Shown here: in pieces, positions 11,668 to 22,651 of the stretch
Numbering within the stretch: the first letter of the stretch is position 1
Layout of the letters: each line of letters opens with the position of its first letter
Assembly: GCA_027596075.1 (NCBI GenBank)
Contig: JADGJC010000046.1
Span: 62,001 to 126,000 of the forward strand
Length of the DNA: 64,000 bases
From: Rhizophlyctis rosea
Taxonomy: Eukaryota; Chytridiomycota; Chytridiomycetes; Rhizophlyctidales; Rhizophlyctidaceae
Reading direction: 5' to 3'
Made by a program: the position numbers and the translations under genes
The notes under the pieces: generated by a model
The model's database searches: none
Seen by the model: the letters and a program-made list of their open reading frames with translations, nothing else
What the model was told of the DNA's origin: nothing

Positions 11668-14037
11668 CTACTGATTATTATCTGCTGCCTTCCCCGACTG
11701 AGAATGATCTGTCGGCGCTGGGTCAACAGCCGGTGGCAGTTGGTCATCTAGAGATTCCTCTTTGGCCAGAGCAGACTCCACGTTCTCCACAGCTTTTCGC
11801 ACACCATCCATGTACTGCTGTGACTCTGATCTGATTCCACCGTTCGAGACCAGCAATTGTTTGCAGTGGCTGAGATGTGTCCTGGCTTCCTCATGTCGTC
11901 TTTGTTGGTAGAGGAATGTTGCATAATTCAGACGGAGGAGGGGGTTCGTTCCATCATTTTGAATTCCCGATTCGAAGACTTCTGCAGCCTTGCATATGTC
12001 CCCGAGGTGAGTTAGAGCCACACCCAACCAAAGGAATGTTTCTCCCCTGTGAAAGTCTAGGCGGGCAGCGGCTGAGAGGTATTTTGCAGCTGAGGCGAAT
12101 TGCTTTGTGTGGATGTGGACCATGCCGAGGTTGTGTAAGATCTGAGCATTGAATGGTGATGTGCGATGGGCGCGGAGGAGACAGGACGTTGCCTTCAACA
12201 AGTTCTTTTAGCCGCTGCTGCTGACATACGACATAGTGAACACACGAAGTGATGGAAATGGAAACCTACCGGAATGAACTTTCCTTTCGCATAGAAACAC
12301 ATCCCCACATCGTTCCACAGCTGGGCACTCTGTTGTTCTAAGAGACCATCTGCATTCTCACTTGCTGCAGCTATCCGGTATTTCAGCAATGCTGCATCGT
12401 AATCTGTGTGGAGTTGGTGGATGGCAGATGAGGATATGATGGCCTGGAATGGTGTAATTCAGTTGTGCACACTGCGGAGTAAGAGCATCAGGGACTGCAT
12501 ACCTCGAAGTTTCGGGGGTCTTGTGTTAGCACCCGTGCTAAGCAATCATATGCTCGCCCCAAGTCCTTCCTATATTTCAGATATAGTACTCCTAACCGCC
12601 CAAGGATTCGTGTATCATTCGGATCAATCCTACGAATTTCACGAAGACCATCGCCAAATCAGCACAAAATCTAGAAATAACTGAATTTTAGAGAGACTTA
12701 CTCTGCCGCCTCCTCCAATGTTGCAATAGCCAATTCATGCTCTGCTGTGGCAGCATACATGTCAGATAAGGCCATGTACGTAGCGACGTGCGGATGAATA
12801 GCTATTGCATGTTGGAAGCTCTCCGCAGCCTGTCAGATATGATTCATACGGTCAGTGGCTCTGCAGAAGGGTCGCAAATATGCGGTCCGCAGATGAAAAC
12901 CCGAGTTCATACCTTGGGTATATCATGCAATAAGGTGTAACATAGGCCCAGGTTGTGATGCGTTACCTGTCAATGTTGAAGAATCAACACGGTCAGAGAG
13001 GTACACATCAATTTCCAGATTGCATAGTATGGCAGATTGCTCGGGATACATACCCAGTCATTATGGCCATACTTGATTACCTCTCTGTAGACAGCCGTTG
13101 CGGCTCGATGTCTGACCAAAAGAGCTCTTGGAATGCGGATGGCAGCTGTAAGTCACCAAACTGTGCGAAGATGTTCATTTCACTCAAGAAAGCATGAACT
13201 CACAAGCTCCACGCCACCCCCTTCAAACTTTCGACATTTGACGGGTTGAATTCAACACTCATTTGAAAGGTCGACAGGGATTCGGACAATTTACTTTGAT
13301 GGCGTTGGCACAACGCTGAAGCATGGTTTATTAATGAGCCTTGATGCTTCTGTGCATATCAAAGGGTGCCACAATTCCACGACGCACCTTTCACGAGACA
13401 CACCATCTCCAATTCTGGAGCTGGCAATTTTGCTTCTGTCGAGGAGAATGTGGCATTGATTAGCTCCTGATCTTGGGTGGGTCAGTAAGAATGGAACGGA
13501 TAGATTCGCTAATTGAATGCTCCCATCTACGAAAACACACACGATCTCAAACAACCCTTCAAGCAGGAGATATTAACATACCATACACCTTTCAAAATCT
13601 TGTCCAACAAACGATTCATAGAGTGCGGATGCCAAGGCACCTCTTTGTGACCAAATCTTCAGATCCTTTAAGACTTCATTGTGTCTAGTGGGTTCTAGGG
13701 CTTCCTTGCTAGCACGTCTTTGTCCCTTCTCGCCTGACGAAGGTTCTTCCCGAGTGACAGGAGCATCAGCATTGACTGCACCAACACTCTTTGTTCTCGG
13801 AACCGATGCCCTTTGACGGTCATATGCTGCCGCACGCTCTCTGCGCTCTGCAATCCACCCATCTGAAGGGCGTCGGGGAGGAGGCGGACGCGGATCGTAC
13901 ACCGGTGGATGAGGCTGGATTGGCGAACCGGAAGGAAGGGCAGGGGGATGCGGTGAAACAACTTGGGAAGAACTGGTAGGAACTTGATTTCCAAGTTCCT
14001 CTTGCAAGAGTAATGGCTGCTGAGGTGAAGGGTCCAT
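11668..14037 (-). CDS. BBS4: Bardet-Biedl syndrome 4 protein (BBSome subunit), TPR protein
   Basis: Read on the minus strand from ATG 14037 to TAG 11668 through about a dozen small exons. The first exon codes for a Pro/Ser/Arg-rich leader, then a segment (LKDLKIWSQRGALASALYESF) matching the place where animal BBS4 begins its helical repeats. The rest is a series of tetratricopeptide repeats. The last exons carry recognisable BBS4 landmarks: SAQLWNDVGMCFYAKGKF, FNAQILHNLGMVH, FASAAKYLSAAARL and NPLLRLNYATFLY, in the same order and spacing as the animal protein. A short Pro/Ser tail follows. BBS4 is a core part of the BBSome, which moves membrane proteins in and out of cilia and interacts with centriolar satellites. 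Its start lies 314 bases from the start of the divergent SPF45-like gene. The call rests on motif order recognised from memory; O-GlcNAc transferase-like TPR proteins are the alternative but lack these landmarks. Confidence 0.85.
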
Positions 14038-14351
14038 TACGCTGAAAAGATGTGAGGTAGAGTTGTCGGCCAGCAGGTGTATAGGTGTGCCGAAGGACTG
14101 TAGAGGGAGACGGAATGACGCGAGGGTGCTGATCCTGCTGGGTGCCACCGTGGCGTTGAGGTGGAGCTGTTTGCCTGCCGACACCGCCACCAGCCACACC
14201 CTCTGATCCATGCCACAGCACATCCAAAGAAGCAAACTCTCCTTTCCCACAGTTCTCTCCTTTTCAAGATCGCGACTGTCGTCGTTGGCAATATACCTTT
14301 TTGTTCGGAAGAAAACTAGCACTGCTTTTTCTGACGAGATCCTGAACCAAC
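14038..14351. promoter_or_regulatory. bidirectional promoter region between BBS4 and the SPF45-like gene
   Basis: The 314 bases between two divergent start codons must hold both promoters and leaders. No TATA element is obvious in either direction. Confidence 0.4.
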
Positions 14352-16237
14352 ATGGCGTCGCTGTATGCAGATCTGGACGATGTCGACTCCAACACGACGG
14401 AAACCAAGGCTGCAACCCCACAAGCGTCTGAACACAATTCAACTGCACCCAAGAAGCATGTTGTGCCAGGTGGCCTACTCGATCCTGATGTTTATCCTAT
14501 GTCGCCGCCTCCTTGATGTTCCAAATTGGACTTGACTGTCTGAGTTTGGATTTCAAGGCTGGTGGCCGAAAGTCCGCAAAACATTCGAATACCTACTAAC
14601 CGGAACCCTTCGCGCTTTCCCAACCCGTGCGCAACAACCAGCCGGATGGTCTTCCGCTACGAGCGTGATGACACCAGTGGCGCTGAAAAGAAAGGTTTTA
14701 GCTCCTCCGCCGAAGCGACCGGCTCGACCAATATCGTCCGCCGCTCCCACCGCAACTATCTCGGCTCCCTTTCAACCTGCGACAAAGCCCACATTCACCC
14801 CTCCAGCGCAAAGTCAACCAAGTCAGAACCGCGAAGCGGAAAGCACCTTGAAGCAATCCAATAATGACAGCTTCTATGCAACCGGACGAAATAAGCGCTC
14901 GAAGGTTTGTAAGAATTGGAATTCTTTAGCATACTTCCCACTGACAGTCTTGCTGCGCAGAAACAAGGAAAGGGACCCAAACGAGTTGAGCCGGACATTT
15001 CCGAAATCTACGGTGAGCTCTGTGCCGCGACAATCAGTCTTGCGGGTCATCACCAAGACTTAGACTTAATTCCAGAGCCTTCGCAACCGAACGAATACGA
15101 TATTTGTAAACAAATGATCAAGCGTCGTAAACAAGAAGCGCGGGAAAGAAAGATTGCAGAAGCGATGCACGCTTTGAAAGGCCGGAAAGAATCTCCCAAA
15201 CCCAAGCGGGGTCGTAAGTTCGTGATTCGACTCCGCCGCAAACTACTTCAGATCGCTGAATACATGATGTAGGATCACCATCACCAGACGATGTAGATGG
15301 GGAACCAATAGCATTCATACCTCAATGTCCTCCTCCCCAAGCACCACCCGTAGCGTACGCCCCTCCGACGCCAATATCCAAGCCTGCAGCACCACCACCC
15401 ATGGATCTGAGTGGCGAGGATGCCTATTTGAGGCGAATGCGAATGAGCGGAATGGGTGGACCACCTCCGGCGCCGCGACCGGCAAGGTTTGTGTAATGGA
15501 GCGGGACGGCCGGTATCCAGCGCTTGATCACTGATACGTGAACGATTTAGTCCACCGCCGGTTCCAATGGAAGAAGAGGAAGGGGAGGAGGAGGGCGGAG
15601 CAGGGATGGGTTTTGGTTGGACGGGAGGATTAGGTACGCGACGCTTTGTCCAAAAAAACCTCCCAAATAGGTTGTAACGGATACTTATGCAGGGCTTGGC
15701 GCGTCGAACGACCAACCTCCGCCGCAACGATCGCAAATGAGTTTCATTAAGTTTGCACAACCATCCACTGCCGGCCCGCCAATTGAAATTGGGCCAACAA
15801 GAGTGCTTCTGCTAACAAACATGGTGGGAGCCGGAGAGGTGGATGAGGATCTGGAAGGCGAGACAGCCGCGGAATGTGGCAAGTTTGGTGTAGTCGAGAG
15901 ATGTATCGTACATGAGGTACTTTGATTTATTTGCAGCATACGTCGTGTACATCTCGGCAATCATTCCCTGACGTCTTCCCGCTGTAATGCAGGTTGCAGG
16001 CCATAATGTTCCCGATGATGAAGCAGTAAGAATCTTTGTAAGATTCAGGGACGCGGCGTCAGCCATACAAGGTTAGTGTTCTTGTGCGGTATTGTGAAAT
16101 TCGAATACCAAACCAAACGCGTGACTTCTTTCACAGCTAAGAATGACCTACACCGGCGATATTTTGGAGGCCGGGTAGTCACTGCCTCGTTTTATGACGA
16201 GGACAAGTTTGAACGACGGGAGTTAGCGCCGCGCTAG
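14352..16237 (+). CDS. SPF45/RBM17-like splicing factor with a UHM domain
   Basis: Multi-exon gene starting [11 protein letters not shown], the same kind of opening as SPF45. A Pro/Thr/Ala-rich linker is followed by a conserved segment ([21 protein letters not shown]) equivalent to the ADEYDPMFPNDYEKVVKRQR region of SPF45. The C-terminus is a U2AF-homology motif domain: [17 protein letters not shown] for strand 1 and helix A, then [12 protein letters not shown], and finally [18 protein letters not shown], where R-Y-F is the signature that binds ULM peptides of SF3B1 and U2AF. In the family it acts in the nucleus in 3' splice-site choice. The G-patch normally lying between these parts is missing or reduced to a Gly-rich remnant ([15 protein letters not shown], about 15602-15708, split by an intron). 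The stop is TAG at 16235. The UHM makes the family call strong; the loss of the G-patch is unusual. Confidence 0.85.
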
Positions 16238-16714
16238 TAAGATACCATTATGGACTGTGCGACTGGTTCTTGCGGTCTGTACTACTCTGTTAATTCGCTT
16301 GTGAATATGCAACTATGATCCCATCTCATCGCCTGGATCGTCATTTTATGTCAAGTAATCAATCCGTGGGCGTTGAAAACCGGGGACTCAATTTGCCATC
16401 GGAGCACTGGGCGAATTGGGGTCAATTCATTGCTCTTGTTGGTCCATTTACGAACTCTACACATCCGCAGCATGGGAATTGAACAGCATTTGTGATTTGA
16501 TTCATTTCTCATAAATTTCCAAGACCCCAAAAATCATGCATCTGCAACACTGCACATTTCGCAAAAGCCTTCCTTCCAAAATATACATGCACCCTGCACG
16601 CTTGCTTGTCATGTGGACGATATTGCTGGAAGGGGCTGTTTTTGGCATGTCTTCGTCATTTGATCCAACACAGTGCAAGAAGTCCACACGCACCTTGATA
16701 GAACTGGAGACCTG
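16238..16714. other. convergent intergenic region
   Basis: Holds the 3' regions of the SPF45-like gene (+) and the membrane protein gene (-). No gene seen. Confidence 0.4.
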
Positions 16715-18182
16715 TCACGTCCTTTCGACGACTCCCACGGAATTCGCGGCGGCGTGCCAAGTGCGTTTGACGGTGCGGACGGAGAAGATGAGGATTGTGG
16801 TGTAGAGCACGACGGCCAGGATGCGGGCGCCGAGCGGGTAGAATGGAGTGAAGAGGATGAGGATGGTCTTCATTGTACGAGATGCGTGAGAAGAGTGAAA
16901 TTTTACAGACGCAGCACCAACTCAATCATGCGAATACTTACCCTCCCAGCAGCCTCAATCACCGTCCCCACCACCCACACCCAAGCAACCATCCTCCAAG
17001 CACGCCTGACGCCCGGATGAACAGCTACGACCTCGTCCCAGTCCCTCTTCACGACTGCGTTGCGCGCCGTGAGAAAGTCGCGGGCGACGTGGTGAGGGAA
17101 GGAGACGAAGTGCAAAATCGGGAGGAGGGACAAAAGCAGGAGAAGAGTTAGTGCCAGGGGGTGGAGGATTGCAATGAGAATTGCGAAGGGGAGGGTGGTG
17201 AGGTGCGGGTAGAGGAGGATTAGGAGGATGTGGGGTGTCAGGACTGTCGAGGAGGTGAGATATGGAGAGTATGTGGGAGATGTGATTGGGAAACTTACAT
17301 GCCAGCATGAGCAAACCGACTGAATCCATGAGAGCGAGGCGACGGCGACGGATGAGCGACCAAACAGCTGACAGGAAGTACTTGATGAAGATTGCAGCCG
17401 TGGCGATGCCAAGGATGGCGGCGGGTGGAAGCGTCGTGTAGCGGAACAGCGTCTGTTTATTTACAAGAGATGTAAACAAAGTTGTCTCTTCATATTTCGG
17501 GCACCAATTCATCCCCTATCGCAGCTATGAAGACGGCTTCATCAAAAAGTGAACTTACATCCGCCAAAGCGACCGGAATCACAACATTCGTCATCATCAA
17601 CCAAACCGCATGCAAGAACCCTTCAATGAATCCCACCGTGTATCGCCTCGGCGCCCCCGCAGTTCCATGGCCGGCAAAGCGAGCATGGACATGACTGATT
17701 CCAGCCCCAAACTCACGCCCCTTCTCCTTGCTCTTAAACGCTTCACCCTGCTGCTGCTGCTGCTGCACATCACGCCCAATCTTGACCTCCGCCTCAGTAG
17801 CTTCAATCTTGATGAACTGCTCTGCAGCCTCAGGCGGTTCGCCAACCGTCGATTCCGTAAGAGAAGCCAAGCGAGCATGGTATGTGCCTTCGTGTTCCGG
17901 TTCTTCTTTCTCCAATTTGATTTCCTTCATTGGGCGGTCGGACTCTTCGGATGGGCGCGCGATGACGGCGTCCATGTCCCTCATTGCGAGATATGAGGTT
18001 GGAGCGGACCAGGGGTCGGGAGTGTCGCTGATGACGCTGCTGCGGAAGGGTGAGGTGGAGCGTTGGTGTTTTTGGAGGGGGGCGAGGTATGGCCTGAAGG
18101 TTGGGGATGCATGGCGGCGTTGTTCGGCTTGTTGGCCGTCGGTTGGGTCGTCGTCGAGGGGACGGAGCTTCTGGTAAGACAT
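16715..18182 (-). CDS. multi-pass membrane protein, unrecognised
   Basis: Read from ATG 18182 (MSYQKLRPLDDD) to TGA 16715 in about five exons. The first exon gives roughly 200 hydrophilic, probably cytosolic residues including a run of six Gln coded by CTG/CAG repeats near 17745. Hydrophobic segments follow: FLHAVWLMMTNVVIPVALA, PPAAILGIATAAIFIKYFL, a MDSVGLLMLA stretch, HILLILLYPHLTTLPFAILI, LALTLLLLLSLLPIL, AWVWVVGTVIEAAG and ILILFTPFYPLGARILAVVL. That gives about six or seven transmembrane helices with basic loops (LIRRRRLAL). The intron after residue ~209 is certain (donor GTAAGT; the acceptor ends AAACAG on the coding strand). I do not recognise the family and cannot assign a substrate or organelle. 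It is divergent from the UBA protein gene across about 940 bases. Confidence 0.65.
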
Positions 18183-19119
18183 TGTCTTTTGCTCGTTATG
18201 GTGCGATGGAAGTTGAAGGCGAGAACCGTGCTTCAGTAAGTTTGGGACGGTATATTGCCAAGGCACGAGAAAAAGAAGACTTTGAGAAAGTGATATGTTA
18301 GAGATAGATACACTGGCGAGAACTCTCCGCAGTTTACATCAACTGTTACGGAAAGAGAGTGACAGAGAAGAGAAACTTATAAGAACATCGTCAGGTCATG
18401 GTATGATACACTGCCGCCGCTGAGTCCGCTGTCACCCCGTCATGTGGGACTCATGTGAAAGGAACGCGATGATTGGTGCATACAAATTGTGTCATGTTTC
18501 GACTGGGCTACCTGAGACCAGGCCGGGTGGCTAATTTTGTGATGAAATTTCAGGCAGTGGCACAGATGCCTCCATTTCTTATGCCTGCATTGGTTCTTGA
18601 CTTCTGAAGTATCGTGTCCTCGGATTATTACGTTTTTTCTGACATGGTATCCATCTTAGCTCATCTTCCATTCTGCGTCACAATACCGGTACCAGTGCGT
18701 ATGTGACCAAAATTTGATGACTTGCAAGATGATGACATTCAACTGGTAGGTTTCTGTTTCTTAGTTTTTCCACTTGGAAAATACTTTATCTCAGCCTACA
18801 TTTGGAATGAAATGGCTGCTGCTAACTATTTTCCATTGCCCATCGGGATGAGGAGGATTTCGATTTGGCTAGGGTCCATTTGCATGTCGAGGGTAGAGGG
18901 GACTTGGCACCGCCCGTCTGTGTGACAAGCACAATGATTCACGTGGCTATGACGAATGCATCCTGTAACACGTCCTCTTCCCCCTTGCAATTTGACTCAT
19001 AATACTTCGCCTGAAATATCACTTCCCTCTTCCTCAAGTAGCTGACAACATCTCTTGTAAACACTTCCAAGTAATTGAACCCACACTTCCATACCGCATC
19101 TACATCTCAGTTACGAAAG
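18183..19119. promoter_or_regulatory. divergent promoter region
   Basis: Separates two divergent genes. The final 100 bases before 19120 are CT-rich, as expected for a leader. No coding frame is supported. Confidence 0.35.
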
Positions 19120-20166
19120 ATGGCAGACGACAACGACGTATTCGCTGGGCAACTCCGCCTTATGAACGGAATGGGGTTCACTGACAACGACGTGAACCGA
19201 CGCGCTTTGAAGCAAACGGCGGGAAAGCTCTACGCCGCAGTAGACCTTATCGTCGAAGGAAAGGTCAAAGAAACAGATGACGACGACGACATCCCCCTCG
19301 GCACCCGCCTCCTAAACTCCCCACCACGCGCCCGCACACCACCCCCCGCCGTCCGCTACCGTTTCCCTCCTCTCTCCGTCGACGCACAAAAAAAAATTGT
19401 GCAACTCCACCAAATGGGCTTCAAAGACGAAGGAAAGTCCCGCCACGCCCTAAGCAAAACCAACTGGGACCCAGAAGGAGCTGCTGTGTTGCTGTTGGAT
19501 AAGGCGGACGAGCTAGATAGTGGATTCTCAGCCATCGAAGTCATTCGCACTCCAAACCCAACTGAGCAGCTAGCAACACTAGGGTCAACAAGTTCAGGCT
19601 TCGGCACCAACAACTTCTCAACAAGCCCAAGTTTCAGCAACCTCAACACCTTCAGCTCCTCATATGGCGCCCCACAACCCGCCATGAACGCAGATCCTTT
19701 CGGCGATTTGACGTCATCGTTCAACACCCAGCCTTCCGTCGCGTACGGCTACCAACAACCAAGTCTGAACTACCAACAGCCAACACCATCCTTCCAACAA
19801 CCCACCTACAACGCCTATCAAAGCCCCGCAGCAAATCTCTTCCAACCAGCCGCAATCCAACCCTCATACGCCGCATCGCAACCCGCCGCACGAACAGCAC
19901 CGGACCCGTTCGATCCTTTCGGAGACGAGTACAGCATTGAGCCGGCTCGGGTTAGGTAAGTTTCCGTCACCGCTTTGTGTATAAACAAGTCACCACGAAT
20001 ACTCATACAAATTCGTTCTCACAGCCAAGGGAACCCCTTCACCTCTCCCGCATCTGGCGGTTTCCCCCCAACTGCCGCTGCTCCTAGCATGGCTGGCGCA
20101 ACCCAATTCGGCGACCCAGCATTCCTTCGACAGCAACTCCGACCGACAGGTTACCAATTGAAATAA
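19120..20166 (+). CDS. protein with two UBA domains and endocytic NPF/DPF motifs
   Basis: Two exons joined across a GTAAGT...CACAG intron at about 19957-20025; the stop is TAA 20164. The ATG at 19120 (MADDNDVFAGQLRLM) is the first in frame. Two ubiquitin-associated domains are visible, each with the MGF loop: residues about 8-47 (NGMGFTDNDVNRRAL) and about 86-127 (LHQMGFKDEGKSRHAL). Ubiquitin or polyubiquitin binding is expected. The remainder is a Gln/Pro/Ser/Tyr-rich disordered tail with repeated YQQP-type units, and carries DPFGD, DPFDPFGDEY and QGNPF. DPF binds adaptor ear domains and NPF binds EH domains, so an adaptor role in clathrin-mediated endocytosis or endosomal sorting of ubiquitinated cargo is a reasonable inference. 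It resembles the tail of Ede1/epsin-like proteins but has no EH or ENTH domain. Ends in PTGYQLK. Confidence 0.75.
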
Positions 20167-22651
20167 GACCCATTCTCCCTCTGTCCCGACTTTATCTCTT
20201 TTGTAATTCCCGGTGTAAATACCCTCTGTACTATGTGTACCTCTGTTTTTGACCTCCAATACTATAATTTTGTTTGTGCCAACCAAGGGATTGTTTTGGC
20301 TTTGAATAGGGGTGGGTGATGAGCTTGGCGATGTTTATTGAGATGTGATAGAAGATTTCCTTAATTGTGACGGCCAATTCCTGGGGTTTGGTATTTTGTC
20401 AAAGAGAGGACGGATCGGCCGCATTTTATGCGACGGCGACATGATATTGGGATCAGTTATGACCGCTTCGAGGAGCGCTGTTAGCCGAAATTCGTGTGGT
20501 CGTCAGGGGTACCTCCCTCTGCCTTTCATCCTGGCTTGGGACAGGCAATGACGCAGCCGATGCTGCATTATTGGCGGCATTAGGGCCCCCCTCACCTCTG
20601 ACGCGGACTGTATGTCTGGAAGATCGCTGGTAAAAGGTGACAAATGGGAGGTGAATGCACAACAAACACAAAGACATGTAACGAGGTGGAAATTGCGGAG
20701 AAGAGCATGCGTCCAACGGGACGACTAGACACCATGACGGCGGACAACAGATAGTCTTACGGGCGACATTGCTGCCCTCTGCTACTGAGCCAACTACTCG
20801 CAACGTATACCCCGGGAGGCGCGAAGCTTGCAAGGGCGGAAATGATGAACCCAAAAAGGGCATCCTCGGCATATGCCCGCGCCCCGTCAACCACATTGCT
20901 CCACAGCACCGCCATCCAACTGATACCTGGTCGGATTGTCCTTCAAAGCATAGGCGGTTCTGCGCTGCCTTGCTAGGGTTTCGTAACCCATTCGTCGCCT
21001 TGCCTTGCTGAAACGAGTTGCCATTAAAGCAAGAAGACCGCCGAGACATCTGGGAACGTATGCAGATGTCGAGGCTGGGCGATGTAAGCCTGCGATGGGA
21101 AATTGGTAAATGGATGAAGAAAGTGTGGGAGAAGAACAGAGATGGGTGCTGGTTTGGCGAACCTGGGACCTGAAGCTGGCACACCCTGACGCGATGACGC
21201 GTGGTATGTCACATATGGCGCAGCGTATTCAAATTTAATAAATGACCAAATTGGGAATGATTAGGATCGTTGGTGATCAACATTCACAAGCGCACCCAGC
21301 ACAGAAACGATCTCTATTCTCGTTCTCTTCTTCTTTTCGCTTTTTCTTTAGCCACGCTGGCGGATCACACACAACTTCTCCGGTCTTCGAGCATACGTCA
21401 CTCAACGGTTGGGTTAGTCCGAGCCCAACTGTTGAACGACGCGATGCACCTCTGTTAGCCCGAGCAAAGTCCCTCCACCGCCATTGGATATCCAACGGCA
21501 CCGGAGGGGATTAGACGTGACAAAGTTGTGCCGCTGCATTGGTTAGGTCCTAAGCTTTCGGGTTTTCGGCCTCGCACCGGGGGGTGGCACCCCCGGTAGT
21601 AAGTCGCGATTGTGCCCCCTTTTTGGGTGAAGCATCTCACACCTCCTTGTGTCTCACAATTCCACATGCACGAACATCTTCACATACGTGGCCAGGGCCT
21701 AGATCCGTTCTACGGCGTCGTGTTTCAAGAAGTTTACAGACCGTGCGCGCTTCGAAGGCGACATCGTTGAGTGCACAACATGCTAAACGTCTTGAAACTC
21801 CGGCGGCGGTACCTTTCTCATATGCGGGAATTACCCACACACAATACCGATGCCTGTGTATTACGGGCTGCCCCCATCTTCGGAAGTGTCTCGAACAGCG
21901 TCCACGCTTAATTGAGTGGCCAACACGGGGCACGTCTGAACACCGGGAGCCTTTTTACGGTGGTGGGCTCGACATGGTGACGGTTAGCTCTTCAAGTGCC
22001 GCAGCTCTCTGCATGTTGGGTGTGAATAGAATAGAACTTAGAGGGGAGTCCCCGTTCATTATATCGGAGGAGAAGGGTAGGAAAGGGGGGTAAGCCTGTG
22101 CCCTCCTGGGTGGTAGCTGGTGAGAACTGGAAGTGTGAGCCCGCGCACTTTCAGTCTTTGCCGGATGGAGCGATGTGTGTGAGCCCGCGCACACAAAGCT
22201 TCATCACCACTCGTGCCCTGAAGGTAACTGGTGGGAGATCGGGAAGCGTAAGCCCGTGCGCTTTCTGGTCTTCTGCCGGGTGGAAGGAACGTGTGTGAGC
22301 CCGCGCACACGGAACTTTCACCATCTTCCCTTCGTGCAGACGGTGACGGGGACAATGATCCTCATGGGAACGGCGGCGTCCGTTCATCAGTTCGGAGTTA
22401 GTATCCGTGATACTTCTCCCCAGTTTTTAATGTCGCCATGCCAGTCACAAGCCTGGAGCCTTCTCACAGAAGGAAGTGCAGAGTGGAAACTGAGTTGCAG
22501 CCGCAACAAAATTGACATATAGGTCAAGACTGAATGAATCTTTTACACACGTTCACTCTGAGAACCGTTGACTATCTATGGGCTAAAATATCTACATACA
22601 TTCACACGTCCGAGACTCATCCCACTGATTCCCTCTACTCTACGATCAAAT
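20167..22651. other. gene-poor region with GC-rich repeats and hairpins
   Basis: About 2.5 kb between the UBA gene and the end of the biotin synthase gene. Frames up to 240 codons are present on the minus strand (20453-21184), but they lack an early ATG, have a random-looking composition rich in Cys, Arg and Ser, and no domain. Contents I can support are a GC-rich perfect-stem hairpin at 21576-21597, a near-palindrome at 21481-21498 and the repeat block at 22088-22335. It may be a decayed mobile element, but no transposase remnant is recognisable. Confidence 0.4.
22088..22335. repeat. degenerate tandem repeat with GC-rich core
   Basis: Roughly two and a half diverged copies with a period near 115 bases. 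Each full unit contains two GTGAGCCCGCGCAC-like cores about 45 bases apart. Cores start near 22134, 22179, 22247 (changed to AAGCCCGTGCGC) and 22294. The parts between cores also align (CTTTGCCGGATGGA versus CTTCTGCCGGGTGGA). The upstream end at 22088 is a partial unit. Confidence 0.6.

Noticed and set aside
13573..14448. Longer N-terminus for BBS4 upstream of 14037
   Set aside because: The open frame continues upstream but would overlap the start of the divergent SPF45-like gene; ATG 14037 gives a sensible Pro/Ser-rich start.
17454..17478. Short inverted repeat TGTTTA...TAAACA
   Set aside because: It lies at the acceptor end of an intron in the membrane protein gene and is too short to be meaningful.
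20453..21184. 243-codon open frame on the minus strand
   Set aside because: It begins without an ATG, its first ATG is well inside, composition is Cys/Arg/Ser-rich and random-looking, and there are no splice or domain features.
21584..22093. 169-codon open frame on the plus strand
   Set aside because: No ATG at its start, no recognisable motif, and it overlaps the start of the degenerate repeat.
22088..22335. CRISPR-like array
   Set aside because: Repeats are few, diverged and alternate in spacing, and the genome is eukaryotic.
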